In this document: one piece after another, positions 1 through 8,336 of the stretch | Layout of the letters: the number at the start of each line of letters is the position of its first letter | Numbering within the stretch: the first letter of the stretch is position 1 | Assembly: GCF_007747445.1 (NCBI RefSeq) | Contig: NZ_CP036425.1 | Location: 1,020,175-1,084,174, forward strand | Length of the DNA: 64,000 bases | Source: Poriferisphaera corsica | GTDB lineage: Bacteria; Planctomycetota; Phycisphaerae; Phycisphaerales; Phycisphaeraceae | Direction: 5' to 3' | Notes under the pieces: generated by a model | Database searches by the model: none | The model's input: only the letters and a program-made list of their open reading frames with translations | What the model was told of the DNA's origin: nothing | Program-made: the position numbers and the translations under genes

Positions 1-497
1 TGGTGGGGTGGATTGTGATCTAAACGTGTGTAAACGGTGCATTGGTGATGCGTTACGCGAACGGCGGTTGTAAGCGTAGGCGAGTGTTTCTAAAATCAGT
101 TGTCAACACACTTGTCAGGCTTATTATGATAGGGACTCGCGGTCGATCAGTTAAGTCTTAAATAGCGATAAGCGATTACTCACAGTATTGTCTACATAGG
201 TGATACGGATCGCCTGAAGCATTGCGAATCATGTGTGTTGATGTTTTGCAGGGATAGAAGCTGCAAGCGGTGTAAACAGCGCGATCAGATCCGCGAGATG
301 TGATCGGTTCAATCGCTGAGTGCATTTCATGTGTGGGTTGTTGTTGATTGTTACAAACCAGCAGCAGGAACGATTTCTGGGCGATGAGGCAATGAAACAG
401 GTGTGATGTAACATGCCTGGCCGGCATATGGAAAGCGGTTACTGTTTATTTCCAGCCCCAAGGGAGGGGCTTACCTCAACGGGTCACAGAGTCATTT
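1..497. other. Non-coding leader region, no gene seen
   Basis: No open frame here has a convincing start, ribosome site or protein-like composition. The stretch ends in the upstream region of the helicase gene. The last 50 bases hold a short GC hairpin (454-471). The left part may be the 3' flank or promoter region of a gene outside the window. Confidence 0.5.
454..471 (+). promoter_or_regulatory. Leader hairpin upstream of the helicase
   Basis: AGCCCC (454-459) and GGGGCT (466-471) can pair around a six-base loop, 26 bases before the helicase start codon. DEAD-box helicase genes are often controlled through structured leaders, for example in cold-shock responses, so a role in translation control is possible but only inferred. 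There is no T-run, so it is not an obvious terminator. Confidence 0.3.
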
Positions 498-1850
498 ATG
501 AGCGAGATTTTTGATACAAGTAATACGTTTGAAGACCTAGGTTTGCGCAATTCCGTGTTAAAGGGAATTGAGAAGATGGGTTTTCAGCATCCGACGGATA
601 TTCAAGCGTTATTGATCCCGGCGGTGCTGAGCGGTCGCGATGTGATCGGACAAGCGAAAACGGGGACGGGTAAGACGGCGGCATTTGGTTTGCCTTTGCT
701 TCACATGTGTGAGCAGGGTGTTCCGATGCAGGCGTTGATTTTGACGCCTACGCGCGAGTTAGCTGCTCAGATATGTTCAGAGTTGGATCAGTTGGGCGAG
801 TTTACGCCGATCCGATCGGTGAGCATTATTGGTGGCATGTCGATGCGTAAGCAGCAGCAGGCAATTGAGGAAGGTGTTGAGATTATTGTCGGCACGCCTG
901 GCCGCGTGATGGATTTGTATGGTCGTAAGCAGATCAACTTTAAGAACATGAAGCATGTAGTGTTGGATGAAGTTGACCGGATGCTTGATATCGGTTTCCG
1001 CGATGATATCCGCAAGATTTTGTCGAACGTGAGATGCGAACATCAGACGGTGTTTGTGTCTGCGACGATTGATCCGGAAATTGAACGGCTCTCACGAAGC
1101 TTTATGAAGAATGATGCTGAGAAGCTGTCAACAGTGTCGGGTTCACTGACGGTTGATATGGTGGATCAGAAGTATTACACCGTTGAGGGTTGGGATAAAC
1201 GTCGGTTGTTGATGCATATATTGAAACATGAAGATCCTGAGACGACGGTTGTGTTCTGTAAGACGAAGGCAACGGTTCAGAAGATCGCGGATTATTTGCG
1301 TGGTCGGAAGTTTGATGTGCGTGAGATTCACGGTGATTTGCGGCAGAAGAAGCGTAATAGTGTGATGAACTCGATGCGTGAAGGGAAAGTTCAGGTGTTG
1401 GTTGCATCAGACTTGGCGGCGCGTGGATTGGATGTTGAGCATATTACGCACGTGCTGAATTATGATTTGCCTGAAGATCCTGAGATTTATGTTCATAGGA
1501 TTGGCAGAACGGCGCGGGCAGGGCGGCGCGGTTTTGCGTGGTCGTTTGTGACGCCGGAACAGGGGCAGTTGCTGACGAATATTGAGATTCTGACGGGTGC
1601 GCATATTGAGAAGCTTGAGTTTGATGAAGGCTTCAAGCCGGGCCCGGTTCCTAAGGATGTGTTAGAGGAGCGGGAACGGGAGGAAGCGCGTCAGAAGCGG
1701 CGAGAACAGGATACTGTGCGAACAGGGCCGCGATCGCTTGATGGGCTTAGTGACGATCAATTGAGCGCGATGTTCCCAGGTGGGAAAATTCCGACAGGCG
1801 CGAGTAAGAAGAAATCGGGTGGCCGATTGCGATCGAAGCGTCGCCGCTAA
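498..1850 (+). CDS. DEAD-box (DEVD) ATP-dependent RNA helicase
   Basis: A 450-residue superfamily 2 RNA helicase that would unwind short RNA duplexes using ATP, for example in mRNA decay, ribosome assembly or cold adaptation. Motifs appear in order: Q-motif region (about 29-36), Walker A AKTGTGKT (53-60), PTREL (84-88), TPGR (133-136), motif II DEVD (157-160), SAT (188-190), and motif VI HRIGRTARAG (333-342). The last 75 residues form a charged, basic tail likely to bind RNA. Motif II reads DEVD rather than the usual DEAD. A hydrophobic third residue is tolerated in this superfamily, so activity is expected. The Shine-Dalgarno is weak (AGAG). The gene is monocistronic and ends at a terminator. 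The exact orthologue (RhlE-, CshA- or DeaD-like) cannot be fixed by eye. Confidence 0.93.
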   Translation: MSEIFDTSNTFEDLGLRNSVLKGIEKMGFQHPTDIQALLIPAVLSGRDVIGQAKTGTGKTAAFGLPLLHMCEQGVPMQALILTPTRELAAQICSELDQLGEFTPIRSVSIIGGMSMRKQQQAIEEGVEIIVGTPGRVMDLYGRKQINFKNMKHVVLDEVDRMLDIGFRDDIRKILSNVRCEHQTVFVSATIDPEIERLSRSFMKNDAEKLSTVSGSLTVDMVDQKYYTVEGWDKRRLLMHILKHEDPETTVVFCKTKATVQKIADYLRGRKFDVREIHGDLRQKKRNSVMNSMREGKVQVLVASDLAARGLDVEHITHVLNYDLPEDPEIYVHRIGRTARAGRRGFAWSFVTPEQGQLLTNIEILTGAHIEKLEFDEGFKPGPVPKDVLEEREREEARQKRREQDTVRTGPRSLDGLSDDQLSAMFPGGKIPTGASKKKSGGRLRSKRRR

Positions 1851-1876
1851 AAGCTAGAATAGAATTGAGATTACTT

Positions 1877-1906
1877 GAACCTCGTCATTGCATGGCGAGG
1901 TTCTTT
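1877..1906 (+). terminator. Rho-independent terminator after the helicase gene
   Basis: GAACCTCG (1877-1884) pairs perfectly with CGAGGTTC (1896-1903), followed by a short T-run. It lies 27 bases past the helicase stop codon. Confidence 0.8.
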
Positions 1907-1974
1907 ATCTAATTGATGGTTAGGCTTGTCGTGTTTAATTAGATGTGGTGATGTTGCGACGAGTTTGAACAGTG

Positions 1975-2079
1975 CCCCACACGCAGAGCGTGTGGGCTTG
2001 TAGTTTGGGCGAAGTGGCAGTGTTGTTGCAGACGATTGATCGTTGATCTGCTAAACACCCTGCCACCGGCGGTGGCAGG
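1975..2079. repeat. Pair of perfect GC-rich inverted repeats
   Basis: Two hairpins sit 62 bases apart in the convergent gap between the helicase and the GGDEF gene. The first is CCCACACGC-AGA-GCGTGTGGG (1976-1996). The second is CCTGCCACC-GGC-GGTGGCAGG (2059-2079). Each has a perfect 9-bp stem and a 3-base loop, and each is followed by CTTG on the plus strand. Neither has a T-run, so they are not typical terminators. The layout resembles REP-type palindromic elements, but no second copy was noticed in this window. Confidence 0.5.
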
Positions 2080-2117
2080 CTTGAAGATGGGGAGGATGTT
2101 GATCAGTGGTGTTTGTG

Positions 2118-3848
2118 TTAGACGAGGCAGAAGTCGTGGTATGAGCAAGATTGGTTACGGCCGGATTGCTTGGCGTGATAGAGCGCTTTGTCAGCAGCAG
2201 AGATGAGTTTATCGAGGGTGTCGAGTTCGGGTGTGAGAGCCGCGAAGCCTAGGGAGATGGTGATATTAAATGAGGTGTTGTCGTTGTCGATGGTGGTGTT
2301 TTGAATCGCTTGGCGGATCTGTTCTGAGATAGTACGCGTTTCATCTAATGATGTGTTAGGTAGAAGGATGGCGAATTCTTCGCCGCCCATTCGGCCAAAG
2401 GCGTCGGATTTGCGGAGGATTTTGTTGATGCATTGTGTGAGTGAGGTGATTGTTTTATCACCGGTGGGGTGGCCGTGGGTATCGTTGACGCGTTTGAAGT
2501 GGTCGATGTCGAGGAGTATGAGGGTTAGAGGGGTGTTGTCCGATTGCGTTTGATGGATCATTTTCTTGCTGTGTTCGAGGAAGTATGAGCGCGAGTAGAT
2601 GCCGGTGAGTCCGTCTTTTGAGGCGATTTTCTGGAGCATGGATTCGATGGCTTTGCGAGGAGAGATATCGTCGACGATCCAGAGGATACCTTTGTCGAGG
2701 TCGGGGGGAATGTTGGTGTCGAGTGCGTTGGCAGAGAAGGAGCACCAGACGGGAGAGCCGTCTTTGCGTTTGAGTTGTAGGTCGGCATGGATGGGTTCGC
2801 CGTTGATGAGTTTGGTGCGGTATGTGTGTACGAAGCGTTCGGTTTCTGGGTAATCGTAGTGTAGTATTTTGGTGCTATGTTTTTCGATATCGGAGGGGTG
2901 GTCGTAGCCGAGCATTTGGGCGAGGCGGGGATTGCACTTGTCGATGGTGCGGCCGGGACGCATGATACCGACACCTATCATAGAGTTAGAAAAGATAGAT
3001 TGGAGCTCGCGTTTGTGCTCGGCTTCTGCGGTGATGTCACGGATGATGATACAGAGATGAGCATCGGCATCGACCCAAATGGGAGTCGATTGGATGAGGA
3101 CTTCTTTTTGGGTTTTGTTGTTGAGTTTGATGATGAGTTGTTCGTGATCAGCTTGACCGCTTAGGAGCATGTCGAAGAGGCCGCGGGATGAGTTGATGGG
3201 CTGGGCGATGTGATTGGCGTGTTGTGAAGTTATTTGGTTGTAGTTTGTGTTGAAGAACGAGCAGGCTTGGTGGTTTGCGTCGGCGACGTGGCCGTTTTGG
3301 AGGTCGATGAGGATGATGGGGGATTTGTGGCCTTCGAACATTTGTCGGAACATGGCTTCGGATTCGATGGAGCGGTCTTCGGCTTTTTTCTGGTCGGTGA
3401 TGTCGCGTGAGTAGATGAGTGCGCCGATGATGTTGTTTTGCTTGTCGAAGTAGGGTGTGAGTTTGGTGGTGACGTAGCGTCTGCCGATGGCGTTGTAGTT
3501 GAACCAGCCTTCATAAGTGGTGGTGTTGCCGTTGAAGCATCGTTCGAGTGCGGCTTCGGTGTGGGTGAAATAGATTTCGCTGCCGATGACGTCTTTGACG
3601 TGCTTGCCGATGATTTGTTCTTTGGGCAGGCCGGTTGCGGTGACATAGCGATCGTTGATGATTTGATAGGTGATCTTGCGATCGATATAGGAGATGAAGT
3701 CTGGGGAAGTAGAGATGAGTCGGGAGAAAAGGTCGAAGAGATCGCGCGGGGGCTTTGCAGGCTCGTTATTGGATCGTGGCTCGACTGAACTCATGGTGTT
3801 GGGTGTTGCGGCCCGGTGTTTGGGGAAGCGAATTGCGCGACTATTCAT
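2118..3848 (-). CDS. Diguanylate cyclase with three PAS domains
   Basis: A 576-residue soluble signalling protein that would make cyclic di-GMP from two GTP. Three PAS-like sensor units follow one another (about 45-165, 165-285, 285-405). A C-terminal GGDEF domain carries GGEEF at about 488-492. The inhibitory I-site is present: RKSD lies five residues before GGEEF, so product feedback inhibition is expected. There is no EAL or HD-GYP domain and no clear membrane segment, so sensing is probably cytoplasmic (redox, oxygen or small ligand through PAS). The start is uncertain: no good ribosome site precedes the first ATG, and another ATG lies 18 codons in. The gene is convergent with the helicase gene. 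Confidence 0.93.
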   Translation of the reverse strand: MNSRAIRFPKHRAATPNTMSSVEPRSNNEPAKPPRDLFDLFSRLISTSPDFISYIDRKITYQIINDRYVTATGLPKEQIIGKHVKDVIGSEIYFTHTEAALERCFNGNTTTYEGWFNYNAIGRRYVTTKLTPYFDKQNNIIGALIYSRDITDQKKAEDRSIESEAMFRQMFEGHKSPIILIDLQNGHVADANHQACSFFNTNYNQITSQHANHIAQPINSSRGLFDMLLSGQADHEQLIIKLNNKTQKEVLIQSTPIWVDADAHLCIIIRDITAEAEHKRELQSIFSNSMIGVGIMRPGRTIDKCNPRLAQMLGYDHPSDIEKHSTKILHYDYPETERFVHTYRTKLINGEPIHADLQLKRKDGSPVWCSFSANALDTNIPPDLDKGILWIVDDISPRKAIESMLQKIASKDGLTGIYSRSYFLEHSKKMIHQTQSDNTPLTLILLDIDHFKRVNDTHGHPTGDKTITSLTQCINKILRKSDAFGRMGGEEFAILLPNTSLDETRTISEQIRQAIQNTTIDNDNTSFNITISLGFAALTPELDTLDKLISAADKALYHAKQSGRNQSCSYHDFCLV

Positions 3849-3979
3849 CGTGTTGGTTAATCGTTGGAAACACTATGTGATTAACCTGACAGAATCTGGA
3901 TCGGCATGAGTGTGGGGGGAAATGAAGTGAAAGGCGTGAAAAGTTAGTGATGTGATTGTGCTTGTTGTGCGAGATGAGA

Positions 3980-4012
3980 TGAAAAGAAAAGCGGCAGTTG
4001 AAAACTTGCCGC
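3980..4012 (-). terminator. Minus-strand terminator
   Basis: Read on the minus strand, GCGGCA (4012-4007) and TGCCGC (3996-3991) form a stem, extended by GTT/AAC with one bulged base. It is followed by a TTTTCTTTT tract (3990-3982). It serves the small cysteine-protein gene at 4080-4289. Confidence 0.75.
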
Positions 4013-4079
4013 TTAATAATTGTTTTTCAGATTTATCTGATTATTTTGAGCGTTTTGTGATAATGCCTGCCGTGTTGCT

Positions 4080-4289
4080 CTAGCCGGCTCGCTTGACTGG
4101 TTCATAGCCATCGCAAGATGAGACGGCGGTGACTTTGAGGTGAACATTTTCCAGGGTGGGGTTGCCACATTCTTCGGTAAGCGTTTCGGGGGCTTCATGG
4201 TTGACTCGTATTTGAATAAGTTCATCGCCGCCGTGGTGCTCGCCAAAGTGCTTGCACATACCACACATTCCGTCACTGATTGATAGCAT
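4080..4289 (-). CDS. Small conserved-looking cysteine-containing protein
   Basis: A 69-residue soluble protein I do not recognise. The start at 4289 is chosen because AGGAG stands six bases upstream. A longer reading of the frame (to 4499) has no ribosome site and a low-quality N-terminus. Four cysteines stand out: the CGMC pair near residue 9, one in EECGN and one in SSCDGYE. With three histidines (KHFGEHHGG) they could bind a metal, but no known ligand pattern is matched. It has its own terminator (3980-4012) and is monocistronic. Confidence 0.65.
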   Translation of the reverse strand: MLSISDGMCGMCKHFGEHHGGDELIQIRVNHEAPETLTEECGNPTLENVHLKVTAVSSCDGYEPVKRAG

Positions 4290-4777
4290 CGTGTATCTCC
4301 TATTTAACGTTACTGGTTTGATCCGGTTATTTAATTGAATGATTGCTCGGTGGAAAAGTGGAGCAGGGGTGTTGCGGGTATTGGATTGGAGTGAGTGAGG
4401 TGTACGAAAAGCGAACGAGTTGAGGGGGTTTTGGGGGTGAATCGATCCGGTCGAGATGAGGCTATGTGTATTGTGGGGGAAAAGGTTCCGTGTGTGCATA
4501 GGTATTATCGTGCTAATAAGTAGAGAAATAGCAGAGAATAAGTATCAATTGCATATTGCGAGTGTGTTGCAAGAAGCTGAAAAAGAATGTTGTAAAAAGT
4601 GTGCTGAGAGGGTGAGGAAAGGGATATGATTTTCGGACTTCGACTGATGTTGGAGGTAGTATTTATCCGAATAAGTAATAGACCTAAAGCGGACTGTAAA
4701 GTCTTTTAATTTTCTTTTAACTTCTTGAGGTAGCCGCCTTTGGCAAGATTTGACGAAGGCGGTATGATACGCCGACC
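4290..4777. other. Divergent intergenic region
   Basis: About 490 bases between the minus-strand cysteine-protein gene and plus-strand atpG, so it must hold both promoters. No coding frame is convincing. Apart from the hairpin at 4734-4762 no clear operator or RNA gene was seen. Confidence 0.4.
4734..4762 (+). promoter_or_regulatory. Hairpin in the atpG leader
   Basis: CCGCCTT (4734-4740) is the exact complement of AAGGCGG (4756-4762). The right arm is the only purine-rich, Shine-Dalgarno-like stretch before atpG, ending 15 bases before its ATG. Pairing could mask it and tune gamma-subunit synthesis. This is inference from layout only. Confidence 0.35.
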
Positions 4778-5659
4778 ATGCCAGCAAACGTACGCGAAAT
4801 CAAGGGCCGAATGAAGGCCGTCGGGAATATTGAACGTATCACGAAGACGATGCAGATGATTGCAACTGCGCGTTTTCAGGCGATGCAGAAGCGGGCTGTG
4901 GCCGCGCAGGCCTATACTCGGAAGATCGCGGAAGTGGTCAGCGAGTTGGCAGACAGCGTGGGCAGTGATGCTGAGGGAGTTCATCCGCTGTTGTTGCAGC
5001 CTGAAGAATCGACGGGGAAGGTGGCAGTGCTTGTACTGACCTCAAACCGTGGTCTTTGTGGTGGTTACAACGCGAATATTATCCGTAAAGTGAACGAATT
5101 TTTCCGAGAGCATGATGATGCTCATCTGGAAGTTTCGGGCAAGAAGGGTCATGCTTACTTTAAGTTTATAGGCCGCAAGGTTGATGTCTATCATGACGAG
5201 TTTGATGACAGCCCGAGTTATGAAGAGATCGAGGCGGTTGCGAACACGTACATGAAGGATTTTGTGGCAGGGAAGTATGACGCGGTGTATGTGATTTACA
5301 CAGCGTTTATCAGCATGGCGAGGCAGGAAGCGAAAGCGGTCCAGTTGTTGCCGATGCAGCCACCTGAGGCTGATAAAGATCATGGGGCGAAGGCTGAGAC
5401 GATGTACGATTTCTCGCCAGAGCCAGAGGTGCTGTTGGCCGAGTTGTTGCCGGTGACGGTGAAGACGCGACTGTATCAGTGCTTTAATGAATCGTTGGTG
5501 AGTGAGCAGTTGGCACGTATGATTGCGATGAAATCGGCGACGGATTCGGCTGGGAAGATGAAAAAATCTCTCGGTAGGCAATATAACCGCGCTCGTCAGA
5601 CAGCGATCACGACCGAGCTCAGCGAGATTATCGGTGGAGCGGCGGCGTTGGATCAGTAA
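4778..5659 (+). CDS. atpG: F-type ATP synthase gamma subunit
   Basis: The 293-residue central stalk subunit of F1, whose rotation couples proton flow to ATP synthesis. The N-terminal helix is typical (KGRMKAVGNIERITKTMQMIA). The conserved LTSNRGLCGGYN block lies at about 88-99, and the C-terminus ends in TTELSEIIGGAAAL as in most gamma subunits. Length is normal. The position is not: atpG usually lies between atpA and atpD, but here it stands alone, 234 bases before atpZ and separated from it by a terminator. It is therefore probably transcribed separately from the other subunits. Confidence 0.95.
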   Translation: MPANVREIKGRMKAVGNIERITKTMQMIATARFQAMQKRAVAAQAYTRKIAEVVSELADSVGSDAEGVHPLLLQPEESTGKVAVLVLTSNRGLCGGYNANIIRKVNEFFREHDDAHLEVSGKKGHAYFKFIGRKVDVYHDEFDDSPSYEEIEAVANTYMKDFVAGKYDAVYVIYTAFISMARQEAKAVQLLPMQPPEADKDHGAKAETMYDFSPEPEVLLAELLPVTVKTRLYQCFNESLVSEQLARMIAMKSATDSAGKMKKSLGRQYNRARQTAITTELSEIIGGAAALDQ

Positions 5660-5673
5660 ATAGAATAAGGAAG

Positions 5674-5698
5674 CGCCGGTGATTTGCCGGTGTTTTTT
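5674..5698 (+). terminator. Terminator after atpG
   Basis: CGCCGG (5674-5679) pairs with CCGGTG (5687-5692), including one G-T pair, followed by six T. It lies directly after atpG and separates it from the rest of the ATP synthase genes. Confidence 0.7.
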
Positions 5699-5893
5699 GA
5701 TATGGGATGGATCGGGACGTGTTGAGGGGGATGTGGGAATGACAATTAGTGAGTCATGTGCGTGTGATCAAGCGACGTGCGTGTGTGACGAAAGAGATCA
5801 GGGCTGCTGATTGAGAGATTGATTGGCGGAGATAAACCGAGGTTGTATTTACCTGTGTTAGGTGGATGTGACTAGGTCAATGGTAAGAGCTGC

Positions 5894-6319
5894 ATGAAGC
5901 GAGGTAAGCCGCAGGCTGACAATCCGTGGGTAATGTTTCACATGGGGTTGGAGTTTGCGGGCGCTGCAGTGATCTTGACTTTGATTGGTTGGTACTTTGT
6001 CGACCTCAAATTCGACACGGGTCCGTGGGGAGCTCTGACTGGTTTTGCGATTGGCTTCATTGGCGGCTTCTATTTGTTTATCAAAGAAGCATTGCTGGCG
6101 AACCGGTTGGCACAGAAGCATTACAAAGAGGGGTTAAGGAGCGGGCTAACGGGTAAGCCGAGCTTGATGAAGGGTGTGGAGCATTTGGGGAAGGGAATAG
6201 ATGGGAAGGGTGATGAACCGTCTTCGGATGAGGCATCTGAAGATGAGGTTAAAGAAGAAGAAAACGGTTTGCCCGGCGATGAAAGTTTGGATGAATCGGA
6301 TAAAAGTGAGAACGATTGA
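5894..6319 (+). CDS. atpZ: AtpZ/AtpI-type F0F1 assembly membrane protein
   Basis: A 141-residue protein with two transmembrane helices (about 18-37 and 46-65) joined by a short loop, then a strongly acidic, Ser/Glu/Asp-rich tail (about 105-141). The first helix motif (FHMGLEFAGAAVILTLIGWY) and the place at the head of the operon match the small AtpZ-like proteins that help ion supply or c-ring assembly in F-type synthases. Its end overlaps the start of atpI by 14 bases, which suggests translational coupling. The acidic tail is longer than usual for the family. Confidence 0.8.
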   Translation: MKRGKPQADNPWVMFHMGLEFAGAAVILTLIGWYFVDLKFDTGPWGALTGFAIGFIGGFYLFIKEALLANRLAQKHYKEGLRSGLTGKPSLMKGVEHLGKGIDGKGDEPSSDEASEDEVKEEENGLPGDESLDESDKSEND

Positions 6320-6770
6320 ATCAGTGAGTCAGAAGCCAGCCACAATTCCACCCTTTCCGATCGTACGCAGCTACATCAGGCTGATTGCGAGTATCGTTAT
6401 TGGTGTGGCTTTGGGCTTGTTTATTACGATTGGTTTAGGTCATGGGCAGTGGGTGCTGCCGATGGTTTGTTCGGCAATCGTATGTTTGATTGCTTCGCTG
6501 GTTGCGATGGAGCCGATTCGAATCGTGAGTAAATGGGGAGTGGAGAAGATCGCACCTGCTTATTTGATAGGTATTGTGATCAGGGGTGGATTGAGTTTGG
6601 CTGGCGCGTGTATGCTGGTCTTTGGATATGGCATGCCTTCACGTGAGACGGGGGTCTTTACAGCGGTATGGTATGTACTGTTGTTGGCTGTGGAGGTCAT
6701 GATTTTGGTACGATTTTTCAACACCGCGACAGTTGATCCGACGAGACGTCCGGAACTGATGGAGAGTTGA
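6306..6770 (+). CDS. atpI: ATP synthase subunit I-like membrane protein
   Basis: About 154 residues with four hydrophobic helices, in the usual atpI place directly before atpB. AtpI proteins act as chaperones for c-ring assembly. The start is uncertain. The frame is open back to 6201, but that would overlap atpZ by about 120 bases with an implausible basic leader. GTG at 6306 or 6324 gives a sensible membrane protein. The stop TGA shares its A with the atpB start codon. Assignment rests on topology and gene order more than on sequence identity. Confidence 0.75.
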   Translation: MRTIESVSQKPATIPPFPIVRSYIRLIASIVIGVALGLFITIGLGHGQWVLPMVCSAIVCLIASLVAMEPIRIVSKWGVEKIAPAYLIGIVIRGGLSLAGACMLVFGYGMPSRETGVFTAVWYVLLLAVEVMILVRFFNTATVDPTRRPELMES

Positions 6771-7804
6771 TGGTGTCGAGTTATATAAACATATTGGCTG
6801 AAGAAAACCTATTGGTTCACGTGTTGCCACAGTCTGCATTTAAGGTTGGCAACTTCACGATCTATAACCAGATGGTGCTTACAGGTATCGCTGCGTTGAT
6901 CGTGTTGCTGATCTTTGGTTATGCGTCGCGCAAGATCCGAACGAATCAAAATGAGGGTTTGGATGGCTATGTCACCAAGGGTCGATTCGCACAGTTGCTT
7001 GAAGTGCTGTGCGTGTTTATCCGTGAAGAGGTGGCGCGGCCGAACCTTGGGAATCTTACAGATAAGTACATCAAGTACATCTGGTCGGTGTTCTTTTTTG
7101 TATTGACGATCAATCTTGTGGGGATGGTGCCTGCGGGGCCGTTCTTTGCAGAGATTGCATCGTACTTGCCGGAGAGCACGCAGACGGGCATTGTTCATGC
7201 ACTTGAAGCGATCGGCGCGACGCCGCACCCATATGGTGCTGACAAGATTGGTCTGGTGACGTGGTTGTCACACCTCAATGGTAATGCGAACGGTAACCTG
7301 AATATGACAGCTGCGATGGCGGTTCTTTCGTTCATCGCGATTGTTGGGATTGGTATGAAAGAGCAGGGGCTCAAGTATTTTGCTCACTTTGCTCCGGTAC
7401 CGTTTACGCCGATTTTGATGTCGCCGATCGCTGGGATGTTGGTGGTGATTGAGGCGATGGGCGTAGTGATTAAATGTGTTGTGTTGGCCATGCGTTTGTT
7501 TGGCACGATGCTTGCAGGTCACTTGGTCTTGGCGGCGCTGTTTAGTTTGATTTTGGCGGCAACCAAAGCGGGTGGGTTTATTATGGAAATGGGTGTTGGT
7601 GTGTTGGTCGTTGGTGGTGCGACGGCACTCTCACTGCTTGAACTGTTCTTTGCAGTGTTGCAGGCGTTTATCTTTACCTTCCTGACGGTGCTGTTTATCA
7701 GTGCTGGTGCGGTGCATCATGGCGAGCATGATCATGATGAAGAACATGAGTTCGAGCCTAAGCACGACAAGGGTATGGAAGGGATTGAAGGCGTTTCGCT
7801 TTAA
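6770..7804 (+). CDS. atpB: F-type ATP synthase subunit a
   Basis: The F0 stator subunit that forms the proton half-channels against the c-ring. It has about 344 residues, five to six membrane helices and a histidine/acid-rich tail (HHGEHDHDEEHEFE). The conserved helix with the essential arginine is visible (VVLAMRLFGTMLAGHLVL). The start is the ATG at 6770, with GGAGAG just upstream. A TTG one codon earlier is also possible. The first base overlaps the atpI stop codon, so translation is probably coupled. A large hydrophilic insert lies between helices 2 and 3 (about 125-175). Confidence 0.95.
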   Translation: MVSSYINILAEENLLVHVLPQSAFKVGNFTIYNQMVLTGIAALIVLLIFGYASRKIRTNQNEGLDGYVTKGRFAQLLEVLCVFIREEVARPNLGNLTDKYIKYIWSVFFFVLTINLVGMVPAGPFFAEIASYLPESTQTGIVHALEAIGATPHPYGADKIGLVTWLSHLNGNANGNLNMTAAMAVLSFIAIVGIGMKEQGLKYFAHFAPVPFTPILMSPIAGMLVVIEAMGVVIKCVVLAMRLFGTMLAGHLVLAALFSLILAATKAGGFIMEMGVGVLVVGGATALSLLELFFAVLQAFIFTFLTVLFISAGAVHHGEHDHDEEHEFEPKHDKGMEGIEGVSL

Positions 7805-7924
7805 TAAGCAATGACACGCAGCTGAGGCTGCGAAAAACGATATTCGCCCCGGGTTATCGGCGCCGCGTTGGGCAACTTTTTGAAGGCCGAAGTAACGTTT
7901 AATCTCAGAATTGGAGATTTTGAA

Positions 7925-8203
7925 ATGATGGATTCACTGATGACACTGGCGCAAGAAGGCGCAAGCATGATCGGCGACAAGGGTTTGGCTCTCTTGGGCT
8001 TGGCACTTGGTTTTGGTTTCACAATCATGGGTGCTGCAAAGGGCATCGGCAACATCGGCGGTAAGGCTGTTGAGTCGATCGCACGTCAGCCAGAAGTTGC
8101 TGGTCCAATCGGCACGAACATGATTATTGCTGCTGCACTGATCGAAGGTATCGCTGTTATCTCAATGGTGTTCCTTGCTTTCGTTCTTACAGGCAAGCTC
8201 TAA
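7925..8203 (+). CDS. atpE: F-type ATP synthase subunit c
   Basis: The 92-residue proteolipid that forms the rotating c-ring. Two membrane helices flank the polar loop ESIARQPE. The ion-carrying glutamate lies in helix 2 (ALIEGIAVIS). The start at 7925 is chosen for GGAG eight bases upstream; a longer frame from 7868 has no ribosome site. The residue after the glutamate is glycine and helix 1 lacks the glutamine of sodium-binding rings, so proton coupling is inferred. A 120-base gap separates it from atpB, leaving room for control of the high c stoichiometry. Confidence 0.95.
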   Translation: MMDSLMTLAQEGASMIGDKGLALLGLALGFGFTIMGAAKGIGNIGGKAVESIARQPEVAGPIGTNMIIAAALIEGIAVISMVFLAFVLTGKL

Positions 8204-8336
8204 ATTGGAAATTGCAGATGAGCGTCTAGCGACGTTTATCTGTTTTCAGGGCAGGGGACTAAATTGAAAACATGATTGATAGCACGAGAAGGTGCGAATC
8301 AATCGATCGAGCGTTTACACTGCAAAAGGTGAGACG

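Noticed and set aside
176..427. Minus-strand frames before the helicase
   Set aside because: Low-quality composition with many Cys/His/Thr, no ribosome site, and two overlapping alternatives.
4290..4499. N-terminal extension of the small cysteine protein
   Set aside because: AGGAG sits exactly before the internal ATG at 4289, and the extension reads as random sequence.
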